64,000 bases of DNA from Phycisphaerales bacterium. GTDB lineage: Bacteria; Planctomycetota; Phycisphaerae; Phycisphaerales; UBA1924. Location of the stretch: positions 61,972-125,971 of the forward strand of contig JADZER010000073.1 in assembly GCA_020850415.1 (NCBI GenBank), in the 5' to 3' direction. The translations under genes were made by a program, and so were the position numbers. Positions within the stretch are counted from its first letter, which is position 1, and each line of letters starts with the position of its first letter. Below are positions 55,766 to 63,872 of the stretch, one piece after another. The notes under the pieces are model-generated. The model was given only the letters and a program-made list of their open reading frames with translations. It was not told the DNA's origin and did no database searches.

Positions 55766-56623
55766 ATGGGCCCACCCGAGAGAGGCAAACGGTCGCCCCC
55801 GGTGCCATGCCCGGTCGAGGAGGCAGAGATCGTCAGACAGTCCAGCCATCGCGAACCCGGCGCGCGGCGTCCGATCGGCCGAGGGGCGTTCACCATCGTC
55901 GAGTTGCTCGTCGTCATCGCCGTCCTCGCCATGCTCATCGCCATCCTTCTCCCGGCCCTGGGGAGAAGCATCGGCGCCGCCCGGCAGTTCCGCTGCCAGG
56001 TCTCGCTCCGAACCATCGGCTTTGACTTCAGCATCTTCGCCGACGATACGCTCCACGGCGACCGCGGGAACGACCAGCGAGAGCTGGGCGACCGCTTCCG
56101 CCTCGAGACCTTCCAGGAATCACAGTACGGCGCGGACGAGTTCTGGCGGTGGGGCGACCAGAACAACTCACACAACCTGCCCGATACCGACGGCAACAAC
56201 CCTATGCGCTGCTCAGAGGTCGGCGGGCTGCTCACCGTCCGACGCGGCGTGCCCTGCCGCAACGGGGCGATCGGCCCCGCCGAGGCCGTATCCTTCGGGT
56301 TCAACGGGCGGCTCGACCGCGCCCCCTTCCGAGGCGGCAACCGCTGGATGCCCGTGACCCTCACCAGCCAGATCACCGAGCAGAGCATGACCCCCCTCGC
56401 CTGGGATGTCGACGGGGCCAAGGCCAAACGCAACGGCGTCGAGCCGATCTTCAGCGCCCCCGCCCTCGATGCCCGCTCCGGCCCCTTCGCCGACGGCAGG
56501 TACTGGTTCCCGGCCATGCGCCACAACGGGGCCGCCAATGTCCTCTTCCTCGACCAGCATGTGGAGTCGAGCCCGCGGCCGCTCCAGGAGTCGTGGGACT
56601 GGTCGTACCTGCCGACCCGCTAG
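55766..56623 (+). CDS. Type II pseudopilin-like protein (DUF1559/H-X9-DG-like)
   Basis: A 285-aa protein with a prepilin cleavage site RGAFTIVELLVVIAVLAML: cleavage after the glycine, glutamate at position 5 of the mature protein and a hydrophobic helix. The C-terminal MRHNGAANVLFLDQHVES corresponds to the H-X9-DG-like motif of planctomycete pseudopilins, which are found in dozens per genome and probably belong to a secretion or surface-fibre system. The N-terminal 40 residues before the cleavage site are long, and the real start may be further downstream. It precedes a histidine kinase gene by 12 bp in one operon. The 88-bp gap upstream, shared with GH172, is AT-rich and likely holds divergent promoters. 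Confidence 0.82.
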   Translation: MGPPERGKRSPPVPCPVEEAEIVRQSSHREPGARRPIGRGAFTIVELLVVIAVLAMLIAILLPALGRSIGAARQFRCQVSLRTIGFDFSIFADDTLHGDRGNDQRELGDRFRLETFQESQYGADEFWRWGDQNNSHNLPDTDGNNPMRCSEVGGLLTVRRGVPCRNGAIGPAEAVSFGFNGRLDRAPFRGGNRWMPVTLTSQITEQSMTPLAWDVDGAKAKRNGVEPIFSAPALDARSGPFADGRYWFPAMRHNGAANVLFLDQHVESSPRPLQESWDWSYLPTR

Positions 56624-56635
56624 CGTCCCGACGCG

Positions 56636-58117
56636 ATGTCCCTCCGCGCGAGATTCCGCATCCTGCTGAGCCTGCTCGGCGTCGCCGTCGTCGCCACCCT
56701 CGCGGTGGCGGTATGGTCGGTCGGCCTCCTCGACCGCGAGCAGCGCTGGGCCAACGAGCAGGTCGGCCTGGTCCTCAGCCCCCTCCACGACATCAACCGG
56801 GCGGTGTGGGGGCAGGCCCAGGCCCTCGGCAGCGCGGGGTTCGGGGTATTCACCCCCGAAGACCCCGACACCCCAGAATCCACGCCGCTCACCGAGCGGA
56901 TCGGAGCGCTCGCCGCGCAGGCGTCGCAGGCGGTGGACCGACTCGAACAGTTCCCCAGATACGAGCTCAGCGCGGGCGTGAACACCACCCGGAACATCCG
57001 CGAACGACTCGCGCGGGCCCAGGCGACTTCCCTCGCCTGGGCCGACTCCCGAGCCGACACGGACCACCGCGAGGCGCTCCAGGCCCTCTACGAACTCCAC
57101 GAGCTGATCGAACGCCTCGAGGCCAGGCTCGCGCGGGAAGCCGTCCTCGCCGCCGAGCACAGCGCCGAGGTCAGGCCACGCCTGGCCCTCACGGTGCTCA
57201 CAAGCGTCGCCATGGTGGTCCTCCTGCTCTTCGTCGCCGGCTCCTGCTTCCGGCGGTGGGTGCTGGTCAAGGCCGAACGCCTGCGGGTCGCCGCCGAGCA
57301 CCTCGGACGCGGCGAGTTCGACCACCGGATCGGGATCGAGGGCGACGACGAACTCGACCGCGTCGCACGCCAGGTCAACGAGATGGCCTCCACGATCGAG
57401 ACCATGCAGGCCGAGCGCATCGAACGCGAACGGCTCGCCGCGATCGGCGAGATGACCAGACGCGTCGCCCACAACATCCGCAACCCGCTCGCCGGCATCC
57501 GCTCCCTCGCCGAACTCACCGTCGTCGAGTCCGCCCCCGACTCGCCCATCATCGGCCACCAGCGCCGCATCCTCTCCACCGTCGACCGCTTCGGCTCGTG
57601 GCTGACGGGGCTCCTGAGCGTCTCCACCCCGCTGGAGGTCGCGCCGCACTCACAGCCCATCAGGCCATGGCTCGAGGGGCTCGTCGAGGCCCACCGACCA
57701 ATGGCTGAGGACAGGGGGGTCCGGCTCACTCTCGACGCCGCCGCGGCGCCCGAGGCGGCGCCCATCGACCGGCGCCACCTGGAGCAGGCCGTCGCCGCCC
57801 TCCTCTCAAATGCGATCGAAGCCTCACCACCCGGGGGCCGGGTGGAGGTCCTCGCCGAGCAGGTCGAGCAGGGCTGGCAGATCACCGTGACCGACCAAGG
57901 GCCAGGGATCGCGCCCGATGCCCACGACCGGCTCTTCCGCCCCTACTTCACCACAAAGCCGGGAGGGACTGGCATCGGTCTTGCAATCGCTCACCGGGTA
58001 GTGCGGGACCACGGCGGCCGGATTACGGCCGAGAACCGCCCGGGACCGCCCTCAAATCCAGGTTTTGGGCCAGGGGCGACTTTCCGGGTCGAACTTCCCT
58101 TGGCCACAGGCGGGTAG
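56636..58117 (+). CDS. NtrB-type sensor histidine kinase
   Basis: A 493-aa membrane kinase. Two helices (about 9-30 and 180-203) enclose a 150-residue periplasmic sensor with predicted helices. A HAMP domain (about 203-255, GEFDHRIGIEGDDELDRVARQ) follows, then the dimerisation/phosphoacceptor region (IGEMTRRVAHNIRNPLAGIRSL, phosphorylated His about 283) and an ATP-binding domain with N box LLSNAIEASPPGG, G1 DQGPGIAPD, F box LFRPYFTTK and G2 GGTGIGLAIAHRVV. The stop lies 34 bp before the response regulator. The signal sensed is unknown; the pseudopilin gene just upstream hints at an envelope-related input. Confidence 0.93.
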   Translation: MSLRARFRILLSLLGVAVVATLAVAVWSVGLLDREQRWANEQVGLVLSPLHDINRAVWGQAQALGSAGFGVFTPEDPDTPESTPLTERIGALAAQASQAVDRLEQFPRYELSAGVNTTRNIRERLARAQATSLAWADSRADTDHREALQALYELHELIERLEARLAREAVLAAEHSAEVRPRLALTVLTSVAMVVLLLFVAGSCFRRWVLVKAERLRVAAEHLGRGEFDHRIGIEGDDELDRVARQVNEMASTIETMQAERIERERLAAIGEMTRRVAHNIRNPLAGIRSLAELTVVESAPDSPIIGHQRRILSTVDRFGSWLTGLLSVSTPLEVAPHSQPIRPWLEGLVEAHRPMAEDRGVRLTLDAAAAPEAAPIDRRHLEQAVAALLSNAIEASPPGGRVEVLAEQVEQGWQITVTDQGPGIAPDAHDRLFRPYFTTKPGGTGIGLAIAHRVVRDHGGRITAENRPGPPSNPGFGPGATFRVELPLATGG

Positions 58118-58158
58118 CTGGCCACAATTGGCCAGGGCGGAGAGGCGAACCTTGGCCA
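58101..58158 (+). promoter_or_regulatory. Cluster of four TGGCCA sites between kinase and regulator genes
   Basis: TGGCCA occurs at 58101, 58119, 58129 and 58153. The middle two form an inverted repeat CTGGCCA-CAAT-TGGCCAG (58118-58135), and the last overlaps the proposed TTG start. It could be an operator for autoregulation. A TGGCCA is also present at 55661, near the start of the GH172 gene. Confidence 0.4.
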
Positions 58159-59630
58159 CTGTGCTGATCATCGAAGACGAAGAGACCCTGCGATTCACCT
58201 TCGGCCGAGCCCTCGAGAGGGCGGGGCTGGAGGTGGTGGGGGCGGCCAGCATCGCCCAGGCCCGCGCCCAGCGGGAGGGCCGCGAGTTCGACGCCGTCGT
58301 CACCGATGTCAACCTCAAGGGCTCCGACGACGGCGTGGAGTATGTCCGGGAGATCCGGGCGGAGGGGTTCGAGGGCCCGGTGGTGATCGTCACCGGCTAC
58401 GGCTCGGTCGAGGGCGCCGTCGCCGCGATGAAGGGCGGCGCCGATGACTATCTCCAGAAGCCCGTCTCGCTGGAGGAGATGGTCCTGCTCGTGCAGCGCC
58501 TGCTGGAGACACGCAAGCTCAAGTCACGCGTCAAGCTCTACGAACGCCTGGAGCGGGTGCGCGGCGGCGAGAACGAGATCCTCGGACACAGCGAGGCCTG
58601 GGAGCGGACCCTGGAGATGGCCCAGCGCCTCGCGGGGCTCCCCCTCCGCGCCGAGCCCGGCGCGGGAAGCACGCTCCCGACCGTCCTGCTGCTCGGAGAA
58701 ACCGGGACCGGCAAGGGCCTCCTGGCCAAGCACATCCACACCTGCGCCGAGCGGGCAAGCGCGGCGAGAACCGGCTCGCTCCCCTTCGTGCATGTGAACT
58801 GCACCGCACTGCCGCCGAGCCTCGTGGAGTCCGAGCTCTTCGGCCACGAGAAGGGAGCGTTCACCGACGCCAAGGGCGCACGCGAGGGGCTCTTCGAGAT
58901 GGCCGACGGCGGCACCATCTTCCTCGATGAGATCGGAGACATGCCCCTCGAACTCCAGGCCAAGATCCTCACCGTCGTCGAGGAAGGCGTGTTCCGGCGC
59001 GTTGGTGGCTCGCGTGAGCGGCGGGTGAGTGCGCGGCTCATCGCGGCCACCAATGTCGACCTCGCCAGGCGGGCCGAGGCCGGCGCCTTCCGCAGAGACC
59101 TCTTCTACAGGCTCAACGCCTTCACCATCGAGATCCCCGCACTCCGGGAGCGCGGCGCCGACGCCTGCGTCATCGCGGCCGAGATGCTCCGCCGGTTCGG
59201 CAGGTCGTTCGGCCGGGGCGAGCTGACGCTCTCCCCCGACGCCGAACGCGCTATCAGTGCCCACGCATGGCCCGGGAATATCCGCGAGCTGATCAATGTC
59301 ACCCAGCGGGCCGCGATGCTCTCCCGCACCGGAACCGTCGAGGCAAGGGACCTCGGCCTCACCGACCCCCCGGGATCCCGGCCACCGGCCCAGTCCCCCA
59401 CGCTCTCCACGCCAGACGGCGCCCCGGGCGCCGAACTGGTGTTCGATTTCGACTCGGGGGAGCACACCGCGGAGAAGGTCGAGCGGGAGCTCATCGTGCA
59501 GGCACTCCGCTACACCGGCGGCAACGTCTCCAGGGCCGCCAGACTGATCCGGATGCAGCGCAGCAGCCTCCGCTACCGCATCGACCGGCTGGGGCTCGAG
59601 GCCTATGTGCAGGAGCTCGCTCGCCAATGA
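58152..59630 (+). CDS. NtrC-family sigma-54-dependent response regulator
   Basis: A 492-aa regulator. Receiver domain (about 1-120): VLIIEDEE acidic pocket, phosphoacceptor in VVTDVNL, conserved lysine in YLQKP. AAA+ domain (about 145-385): Walker A GETGTGKGLLAKHIH, sigma-54 loop GHEKGAFTDAKG (GAFTDA in place of the usual GAFTGA), Walker B GGTIFLDEIGDMPLELQ, arginine fingers FRRDLFYRLN. C-terminal Fis-type helix-turn-helix (ALRYTGGNVSRAARLIRMQRSSL). The start is TTG 58152 (or GTG 58161), since no ATG exists near the receiver start. It activates sigma-54 promoters after phosphorylation by the adjacent kinase. Its stop overlaps the next ATG. It contains one of two ACGT sites found in the window (59524). 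Confidence 0.93.
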   Translation: MATVLIIEDEETLRFTFGRALERAGLEVVGAASIAQARAQREGREFDAVVTDVNLKGSDDGVEYVREIRAEGFEGPVVIVTGYGSVEGAVAAMKGGADDYLQKPVSLEEMVLLVQRLLETRKLKSRVKLYERLERVRGGENEILGHSEAWERTLEMAQRLAGLPLRAEPGAGSTLPTVLLLGETGTGKGLLAKHIHTCAERASAARTGSLPFVHVNCTALPPSLVESELFGHEKGAFTDAKGAREGLFEMADGGTIFLDEIGDMPLELQAKILTVVEEGVFRRVGGSRERRVSARLIAATNVDLARRAEAGAFRRDLFYRLNAFTIEIPALRERGADACVIAAEMLRRFGRSFGRGELTLSPDAERAISAHAWPGNIRELINVTQRAAMLSRTGTVEARDLGLTDPPGSRPPAQSPTLSTPDGAPGAELVFDFDSGEHTAEKVERELIVQALRYTGGNVSRAARLIRMQRSSLRYRIDRLGLEAYVQELARQ

Positions 59631-61105
59631 ACAGCAAGGCCACGCGGATCTTGGCCGGTCTCATCGTCGCCTGCACCGCGTCGGGGCTGTGCGCCCAGCG
59701 CTCCGACTGCAAATCATGGTCCGACCCCGAGGACGCCGTCGTCCGCCGGACCGACCCAGGCGCGGACGGACCCCTCAACCCGCTCGCGACCCCGCCGGAG
59801 ATCCTCGACGCTCGGCTGTGCGCGTGGGACGCGTTCGACGCCGACAACGATCCCTACGCCGGCGAAACCACCGACCCCGACGGCGCCCACCTCTTCCGGC
59901 TGCAGCTCACCCTCGCCGGACTGGTCAACCCGCCCGGCCCGATCGGTCTGGGCGGTGAGCCGTTCGACCCGTTCGCCTTCGGACCCTCCCCCGTCGTCGG
60001 CTTCTTCGACATCGATGTGGACGGCAACGACGCCAGGACCGGCGGCGAACTCGGCGCCGCGGCGGAGACCAGATACCTGGCCAATGTCGCCAGATTCGCA
60101 CGCCGCCCGCACGACGCGCTCGGCGAGCGGATCGCCGCCTCACGCGACGACCTCGACGGCGACTTCTGGACCGAGCCGCAGTACGAACGCTCCGGCGCGG
60201 ATTTCGCCCTGGTGCTCTGCGGCTGCTTCTCGCCCGTGGCGGTCGAAGTCACCGGCGACGGCGACGGGATGTTCGAGGCCGACGAGACATGGCTGGTCCT
60301 CGGCCGCTTCTTCGAGCGCTCGCAGGGGTACCGCGACGCCAGCGCCGCCTTCGGCGGGAGCGCCCCCGGCCTCTACGATCCCGAGGTCGAGCTCCGCTTC
60401 GAGCACGACAGCCTCACCGACGAGACCACCATCACCCTCGTGTGGGCCCTCGACCAGAACGGCGCGGCGCAGCTCGCCGGCGACCCGCAGCAGCCCATCG
60501 ACCTGAGCGTCGCGAACCAGACCAGCGTCGTCGAGGCGCTCCAGGACATCATCGACGGCGCCGACGCGGGGGGAATCACCGGACCGGCGTGGGAACTCGT
60601 GCGCCGCTGGGAGGGCAGGAACGCCACGGACTGGCTGGATGTCACCGAGTGGGAGGTCACCGGGCTGTTCGGCATGCCCTATGCCTCGCCCGAGGTCACC
60701 GGCTACGCCTGGACCGACACGCTGGGCGAGGAGACCCCCGCCGACATCGACGGAGACCTGGACGCCGACAGCAGCGACGAGGCGTCAATCCGGAACTATG
60801 TGTACGGCGCCGACGGCGAGAGCGACGACGCCGACGGGCGTGTCAACGGCGTGGTCGTCGTCGCCACCAAGGGCTGGGACTTTCGGCTGCAGGACACCGA
60901 CGGCGACTACCGCGTCTCGCTCGCGGACCTCCTGCCGTACGGGCCCCTGGGCGATTTCGACGGCAACGGGACGGTCAACACACAGGACTTCGTGGCCTTC
61001 CTCAACGCCTGGGCGACCGGCCAGCCCGGCGCGGACTTCAACCTCGATCAGTCCGTCGATACCATGGACTTCGTGGCCTTCCTCAACGCCTGGGCGCAGG
61101 GATAG
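59627..61105 (+). CDS. Secreted protein with dockerin-like C-terminus, no terminal Cys
   Basis: A 492-aa exported protein with a signal peptide (ILAGLIVACTASGLCAQ). The body has no family I recognise. It contains several acidic, calcium-loop-like strings (DIDVDGNDARTGGE, DIDGDLDADSSDE, DTDGDYRVSLADLL). The tail is a duplicated dockerin-like pair (DFDGNGTVNTQDFVAFLNAW, DFNLDQSVDTMDFVAFLNAW) ending in AQG, without the Gly-Cys end of the other two dockerin proteins. Its ATG overlaps the response-regulator stop (ATGA), so it belongs to the pseudopilin-kinase-regulator operon and may be an exported product linked to that system. Confidence 0.75.
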   Translation: MNSKATRILAGLIVACTASGLCAQRSDCKSWSDPEDAVVRRTDPGADGPLNPLATPPEILDARLCAWDAFDADNDPYAGETTDPDGAHLFRLQLTLAGLVNPPGPIGLGGEPFDPFAFGPSPVVGFFDIDVDGNDARTGGELGAAAETRYLANVARFARRPHDALGERIAASRDDLDGDFWTEPQYERSGADFALVLCGCFSPVAVEVTGDGDGMFEADETWLVLGRFFERSQGYRDASAAFGGSAPGLYDPEVELRFEHDSLTDETTITLVWALDQNGAAQLAGDPQQPIDLSVANQTSVVEALQDIIDGADAGGITGPAWELVRRWEGRNATDWLDVTEWEVTGLFGMPYASPEVTGYAWTDTLGEETPADIDGDLDADSSDEASIRNYVYGADGESDDADGRVNGVVVVATKGWDFRLQDTDGDYRVSLADLLPYGPLGDFDGNGTVNTQDFVAFLNAWATGQPGADFNLDQSVDTMDFVAFLNAWAQG

Positions 61106-61115
61106 CCCGCGGCCG

Positions 61116-62226
61116 TCAGGCCTCCTTGACCGAGCGGCGCCGCTGGAGCTCGGCGTCCACGAACGGCTCGATCTGGCCCTGCAGCACCTTCTCGTAGTTC
61201 GTCTCCTCGTAGCCCGTCCGGTGGTCCTTCACCCGGTTGTCGTAGAAGACATAGCTGCGGATCTGCGTGCCCCACCCGCGCGCGAGGTCGCCGCCCTTGG
61301 CTTCCTTCAGCTCCGCGGCACGGCGGTCCTCCTCGAGCTGCTCGAGCTTGGCCTGCAGGATGGTCATCGCCTGGCGCTTGTTCTGCGACTGGTCGCGGTG
61401 CGAGCTGGCGACGACCATGAAGCCGGTGGGCGTGTGGACGATCCGGCACGCCGAGGCGACCTTGTTGACATTCTGCCCGCCGGGCCCGGACGACCGCGCG
61501 AAAAAGGTGAACTCCAGATCCTTCTCGGGGATATCGAGCTTGGACTCCTCGAACTCGGGCGTGATGTCGACCGTCGCGAAGCTGGTCTGGCGCTTGCCCT
61601 GGGCGTTGAACGGGGAGACCCGGGCGAGGCGGTGCGTGCCGTGCTCGCACGAGAGGTAGCCGTAGGCGTACGGGCCCTTCACATACAGCGTCACCGAGTC
61701 GATGCCGACCTCGGTGCCGAAGTTCTTGGCCAGCTCTTCGACCTTGAACCCCATCCGCTCGGTGTAGTAGAGGTACATGCGGAAGAGCATCTCGGCCCAG
61801 TCGTTGGCCTCGGTGCCCCCGTCGCCGGCGGAGATGGTCAGGTAGCAGTTGCGGTAGTCGTGCTTGCCCGAGAGCAGGCTCTGGAGCTCGACCCGGTCCA
61901 TCATCTTCTGGAGCGTAAAGAGCGACTCGTCGGCCTCGGCGAGCAGGTCCTTGTCGCCGGCTTCCTTGGCCATCTCGTAGGCCACTTCCGCGTCTTCGAA
62001 CTGCTTCATCACCGCCTTGAGCGGCTCGATCTGGGCCTTGACGAGCTTGAGCTGCGCAACGGTCGCCTGGGCCTGGTCGGGCTTGTCCCAGAAGTCCGCG
62101 GCGCCCATCCGGGCTTCGAGATCGGCGAGTCTGGAGAGTTTGGTGTCGTAGTTAAAGAGAGTCGCGGATCGTTACGATCCGCGCCTCGAGATCGTCGATC
62201 ACCGGCTGGTGCGCGTCGAAATGCAT
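61116..62226 (-). CDS. prfB: Peptide chain release factor 2, programmed +1 frameshift
   Basis: RF2 ends translation at UGA and UAA. The main frame (61116-62153) has the stop-reading SPF motif (RVSPFNAQGKRQ), the GGQ catalytic motif (SSGPGGQNVNKVASACR) and family motifs TAGVGGTEA-like SAGDGGTEANDWAEMLFRMY. Its start is supplied by a short upstream frame, ATG 62226 to TAA 62152 (HFDAHQPVIDDLEARIVTIR, then DSL). Moving +1 at CTT TAA C joins ...RDSL to NYDTKLSRLADLEARMG, which aligns with the DYD region of E. coli RF2. The full product is 370 residues. Most bacteria use CTT TGA preceded by an AGGGGG-like element; here the stop is TAA, that element is missing and a perfect hairpin lies upstream. 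Confidence 0.93.
62148..62183 (-). promoter_or_regulatory. prfB frameshift site with upstream hairpin
   Basis: The slippery codon CTT (62157-62155) is followed by the stop TAA (62154-62152) and C. Five nucleotides upstream ends a perfect 9-bp stem with a 3-nt loop, CGCGGATCG-TAA-CGATCCGCG (62183-62163). No Shine-Dalgarno-like sequence lies within 15 nt upstream. Confidence 0.8.
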
Positions 62227-62356
62227 GGTTGGGGGCTCCTGGGAATTCTGCGGCAGTGTAGGCCGGTTGCGGGGGCGGCCGGCCGGCGCACGGCCGCGCT
62301 GCGACGGGAAGGGGCCGGGCGCGCCCGCTCCCCCGCGTGCGGTGGTTCGGGGCGGC

Positions 62357-62626
62357 TCAGTCGGCGGTCTCGCGGACGACGATCGCGGGGGTGTCGCCGG
62401 GGCGCTCCCAGCGGCCGCCGCGGGGCTGGCCCACGGTGTCGAGGTGGGCGAGGTAGCTGGTGAGGGCGCGGTCGCTGAAGGTGCCGAGGTAGGTTTCTGT
62501 GGCCGAGCGGTTGCGGTCCATGATCCGCTCGACCAGCTGGAGCCGGCTGAGACCACCGACCGGCTCGTCCCGACCGGCGGGGGCGTCAAACAGCGAGGTG
62601 GGCTTGCGGCAGATCAGTTGGACCAC
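62357..62626 (-). CDS. Small hypothetical protein
   Basis: An 89-aa ORF between prfB and nuoC. GTG start with AGGAG 7 nt upstream, which supports it as a real gene. No motif is recognised. It has a polar helix-forming middle (SRLQLVERIMDRNRSATETY) and a C-terminal stretch rich in Gly, Arg and Pro (GQPRGGRWERPGD). It has no signal peptide or membrane segment. It is upstream of prfB on the same strand, with a 130-bp gap. Confidence 0.6.
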   Translation of the reverse strand: MVQLICRKPTSLFDAPAGRDEPVGGLSRLQLVERIMDRNRSATETYLGTFSDRALTSYLAHLDTVGQPRGGRWERPGDTPAIVVRETAD

Positions 62627-62934
62627 GGGGGGCTCCTTGGGAACGGGGGCGGCAACTCTTGCTTGCTACCCCATCGACGCCGCGCGGGGCTTGCGCACAG
62701 GCCATAACCAGGCCGGACCTTGGCCCGGGAGGGGCCGCGGGAGGGCGCCGGGCTGGCCCGTGTACGAGCGATCGTGCGCCCGCGGGCCCGGGCATCTACA
62801 CCTTGTGTCACGGGCGGGGTGTGTCGGGACCGATATTTTTTCTTTGGCCTTGGCCGGGGGCCGGCCCATTCGGGCAGAATCGGCCGCTCGGCGCTATCCT
62901 CCCGTCTCGCCGAGCCTTCTCGCAGGAGCACCCG
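62627..62934. other. Intergenic region upstream of nuoC
   Basis: 308 bp between the divergent small ORF and nuoC. It is GC-rich except for GATATTTTTTCTTT near 62833, which could be part of a promoter region or a T tract. No repeat array, RNA gene or convincing promoter pair was found. Confidence 0.4.
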
Positions 62935-63483
62935 ATGGCCGCGATCGATCACACCGCCCTCCAGAGCGTCAAGGAAGCCTTCTCCACCTGCCGCCTGCGG
63001 GCGACGCAGTTCCGCGGCGACACGACCCTGATCGTCGAGCCCAAGGACCTGCACGCCGTGATGGCGTTCCTGCGGGACGACCCGCGCTGCAAGTACTGCT
63101 TCCTCGCGGATGTCGGCGGGGTTGACTACCTGAACTACCCGCAGGCGATGCCGGGCCGGTTCGCGGTGGTGTATGTGCTGCGGAGCTTCGAGCGTGATGA
63201 CTGCCTGACGGTGAAGACCTTCCTGAACCCCTCGGTGCCGACCGACGGCGCCGAGGCGGACCCGGCGCTGGTGGTCGATTCGGTGACGGATCTCTGGCCC
63301 GGCGCCGAGTGGCCGGAGCGGGAGGTCTTCGACATGTTCGGCGTCCGGTTCACGGGCCACCCGGACCTGCGGCGGATTCTGACATGGGAGGAGTTCCCGG
63401 CGCACCCGCTGCGGAAGGACTACCCGCTGCGCGGGCGCGGGGAGCGGGAGTCGTACCGGGTGTTGGACCGGACCTCGTCGTGA
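62935..63483 (+). CDS. nuoC: NADH-quinone oxidoreductase subunit C
   Basis: A 182-aa complex I 30-kDa subunit. The signature PEREVFDMFGVRFTGHPDLR followed by RILTWEEF and HPLRKDYPLRG is complete, and CFLADVGGVDYLNYP matches the N-terminal part. It belongs to the peripheral arm of complex I at the cytoplasmic face and couples NADH oxidation to proton transfer. GCAGGAG lies 6 nt before the ATG. Other nuo genes do not follow: the 517 bp downstream are non-coding, so this subunit appears detached from the usual nuoA-N cluster at least on this side. Confidence 0.94.
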   Translation: MAAIDHTALQSVKEAFSTCRLRATQFRGDTTLIVEPKDLHAVMAFLRDDPRCKYCFLADVGGVDYLNYPQAMPGRFAVVYVLRSFERDDCLTVKTFLNPSVPTDGAEADPALVVDSVTDLWPGAEWPEREVFDMFGVRFTGHPDLRRILTWEEFPAHPLRKDYPLRGRGERESYRVLDRTSS

Positions 63484-63702
63484 TGATGGGGTAGGGGGTC
63501 ATGCTGCATTGAGCGCGTGGGATAGGCGCGATGCCGGGGGCATCGGGGCTGGATTTATTGCGCGGGTGGTCTCTTTGCCACAGAGTGCGCGGGCGCACGC
63601 GGTCAAGGCAAGGTCAGCTTGTGTCGGGGGGCGCCCCCGCGCGGGTGAGTGATTCGATGCGCGGGCGGCGGCGCTCCAGGGCGCGATCGAGGGGGGAGGG
63701 GG

Positions 63703-63787
63703 AAGAGACGGAGAGACGGAGAGACGAAGAGACGGAGTGGGGGGAAGAATTGGCCAAATCGCCAAAGGGCCAAAGGGCCAAATCGGA
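63703..63787. repeat. Family A array and GCCAAA array downstream of nuoC
   Basis: AGAGACGGAGAGACGGAGAG (63703-63743 in full, ending GGAGTGGGGGG) is the same family A array found in and around dnaE2. It is followed by a separate tandem motif, GGCCAAATCGCCAAAGGGCC (63752-63787). Non-coding. Confidence 0.85.
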
Positions 63788-63872
63788 GGCGGGGGATGCA
63801 CCTCCGCCTGGTTCGTGCTGCGCGTGAGGAGGCGGCGCTGCGCGGTGCGGGAGGGAGTTGGGAGGGAGGAGG

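Noticed and set aside
58095..58140. A sigma-54 promoter before the response regulator
   Set aside because: TGGCCAC occurs, but the GC element is not at the required TGGCAC-N5-TTGC spacing.
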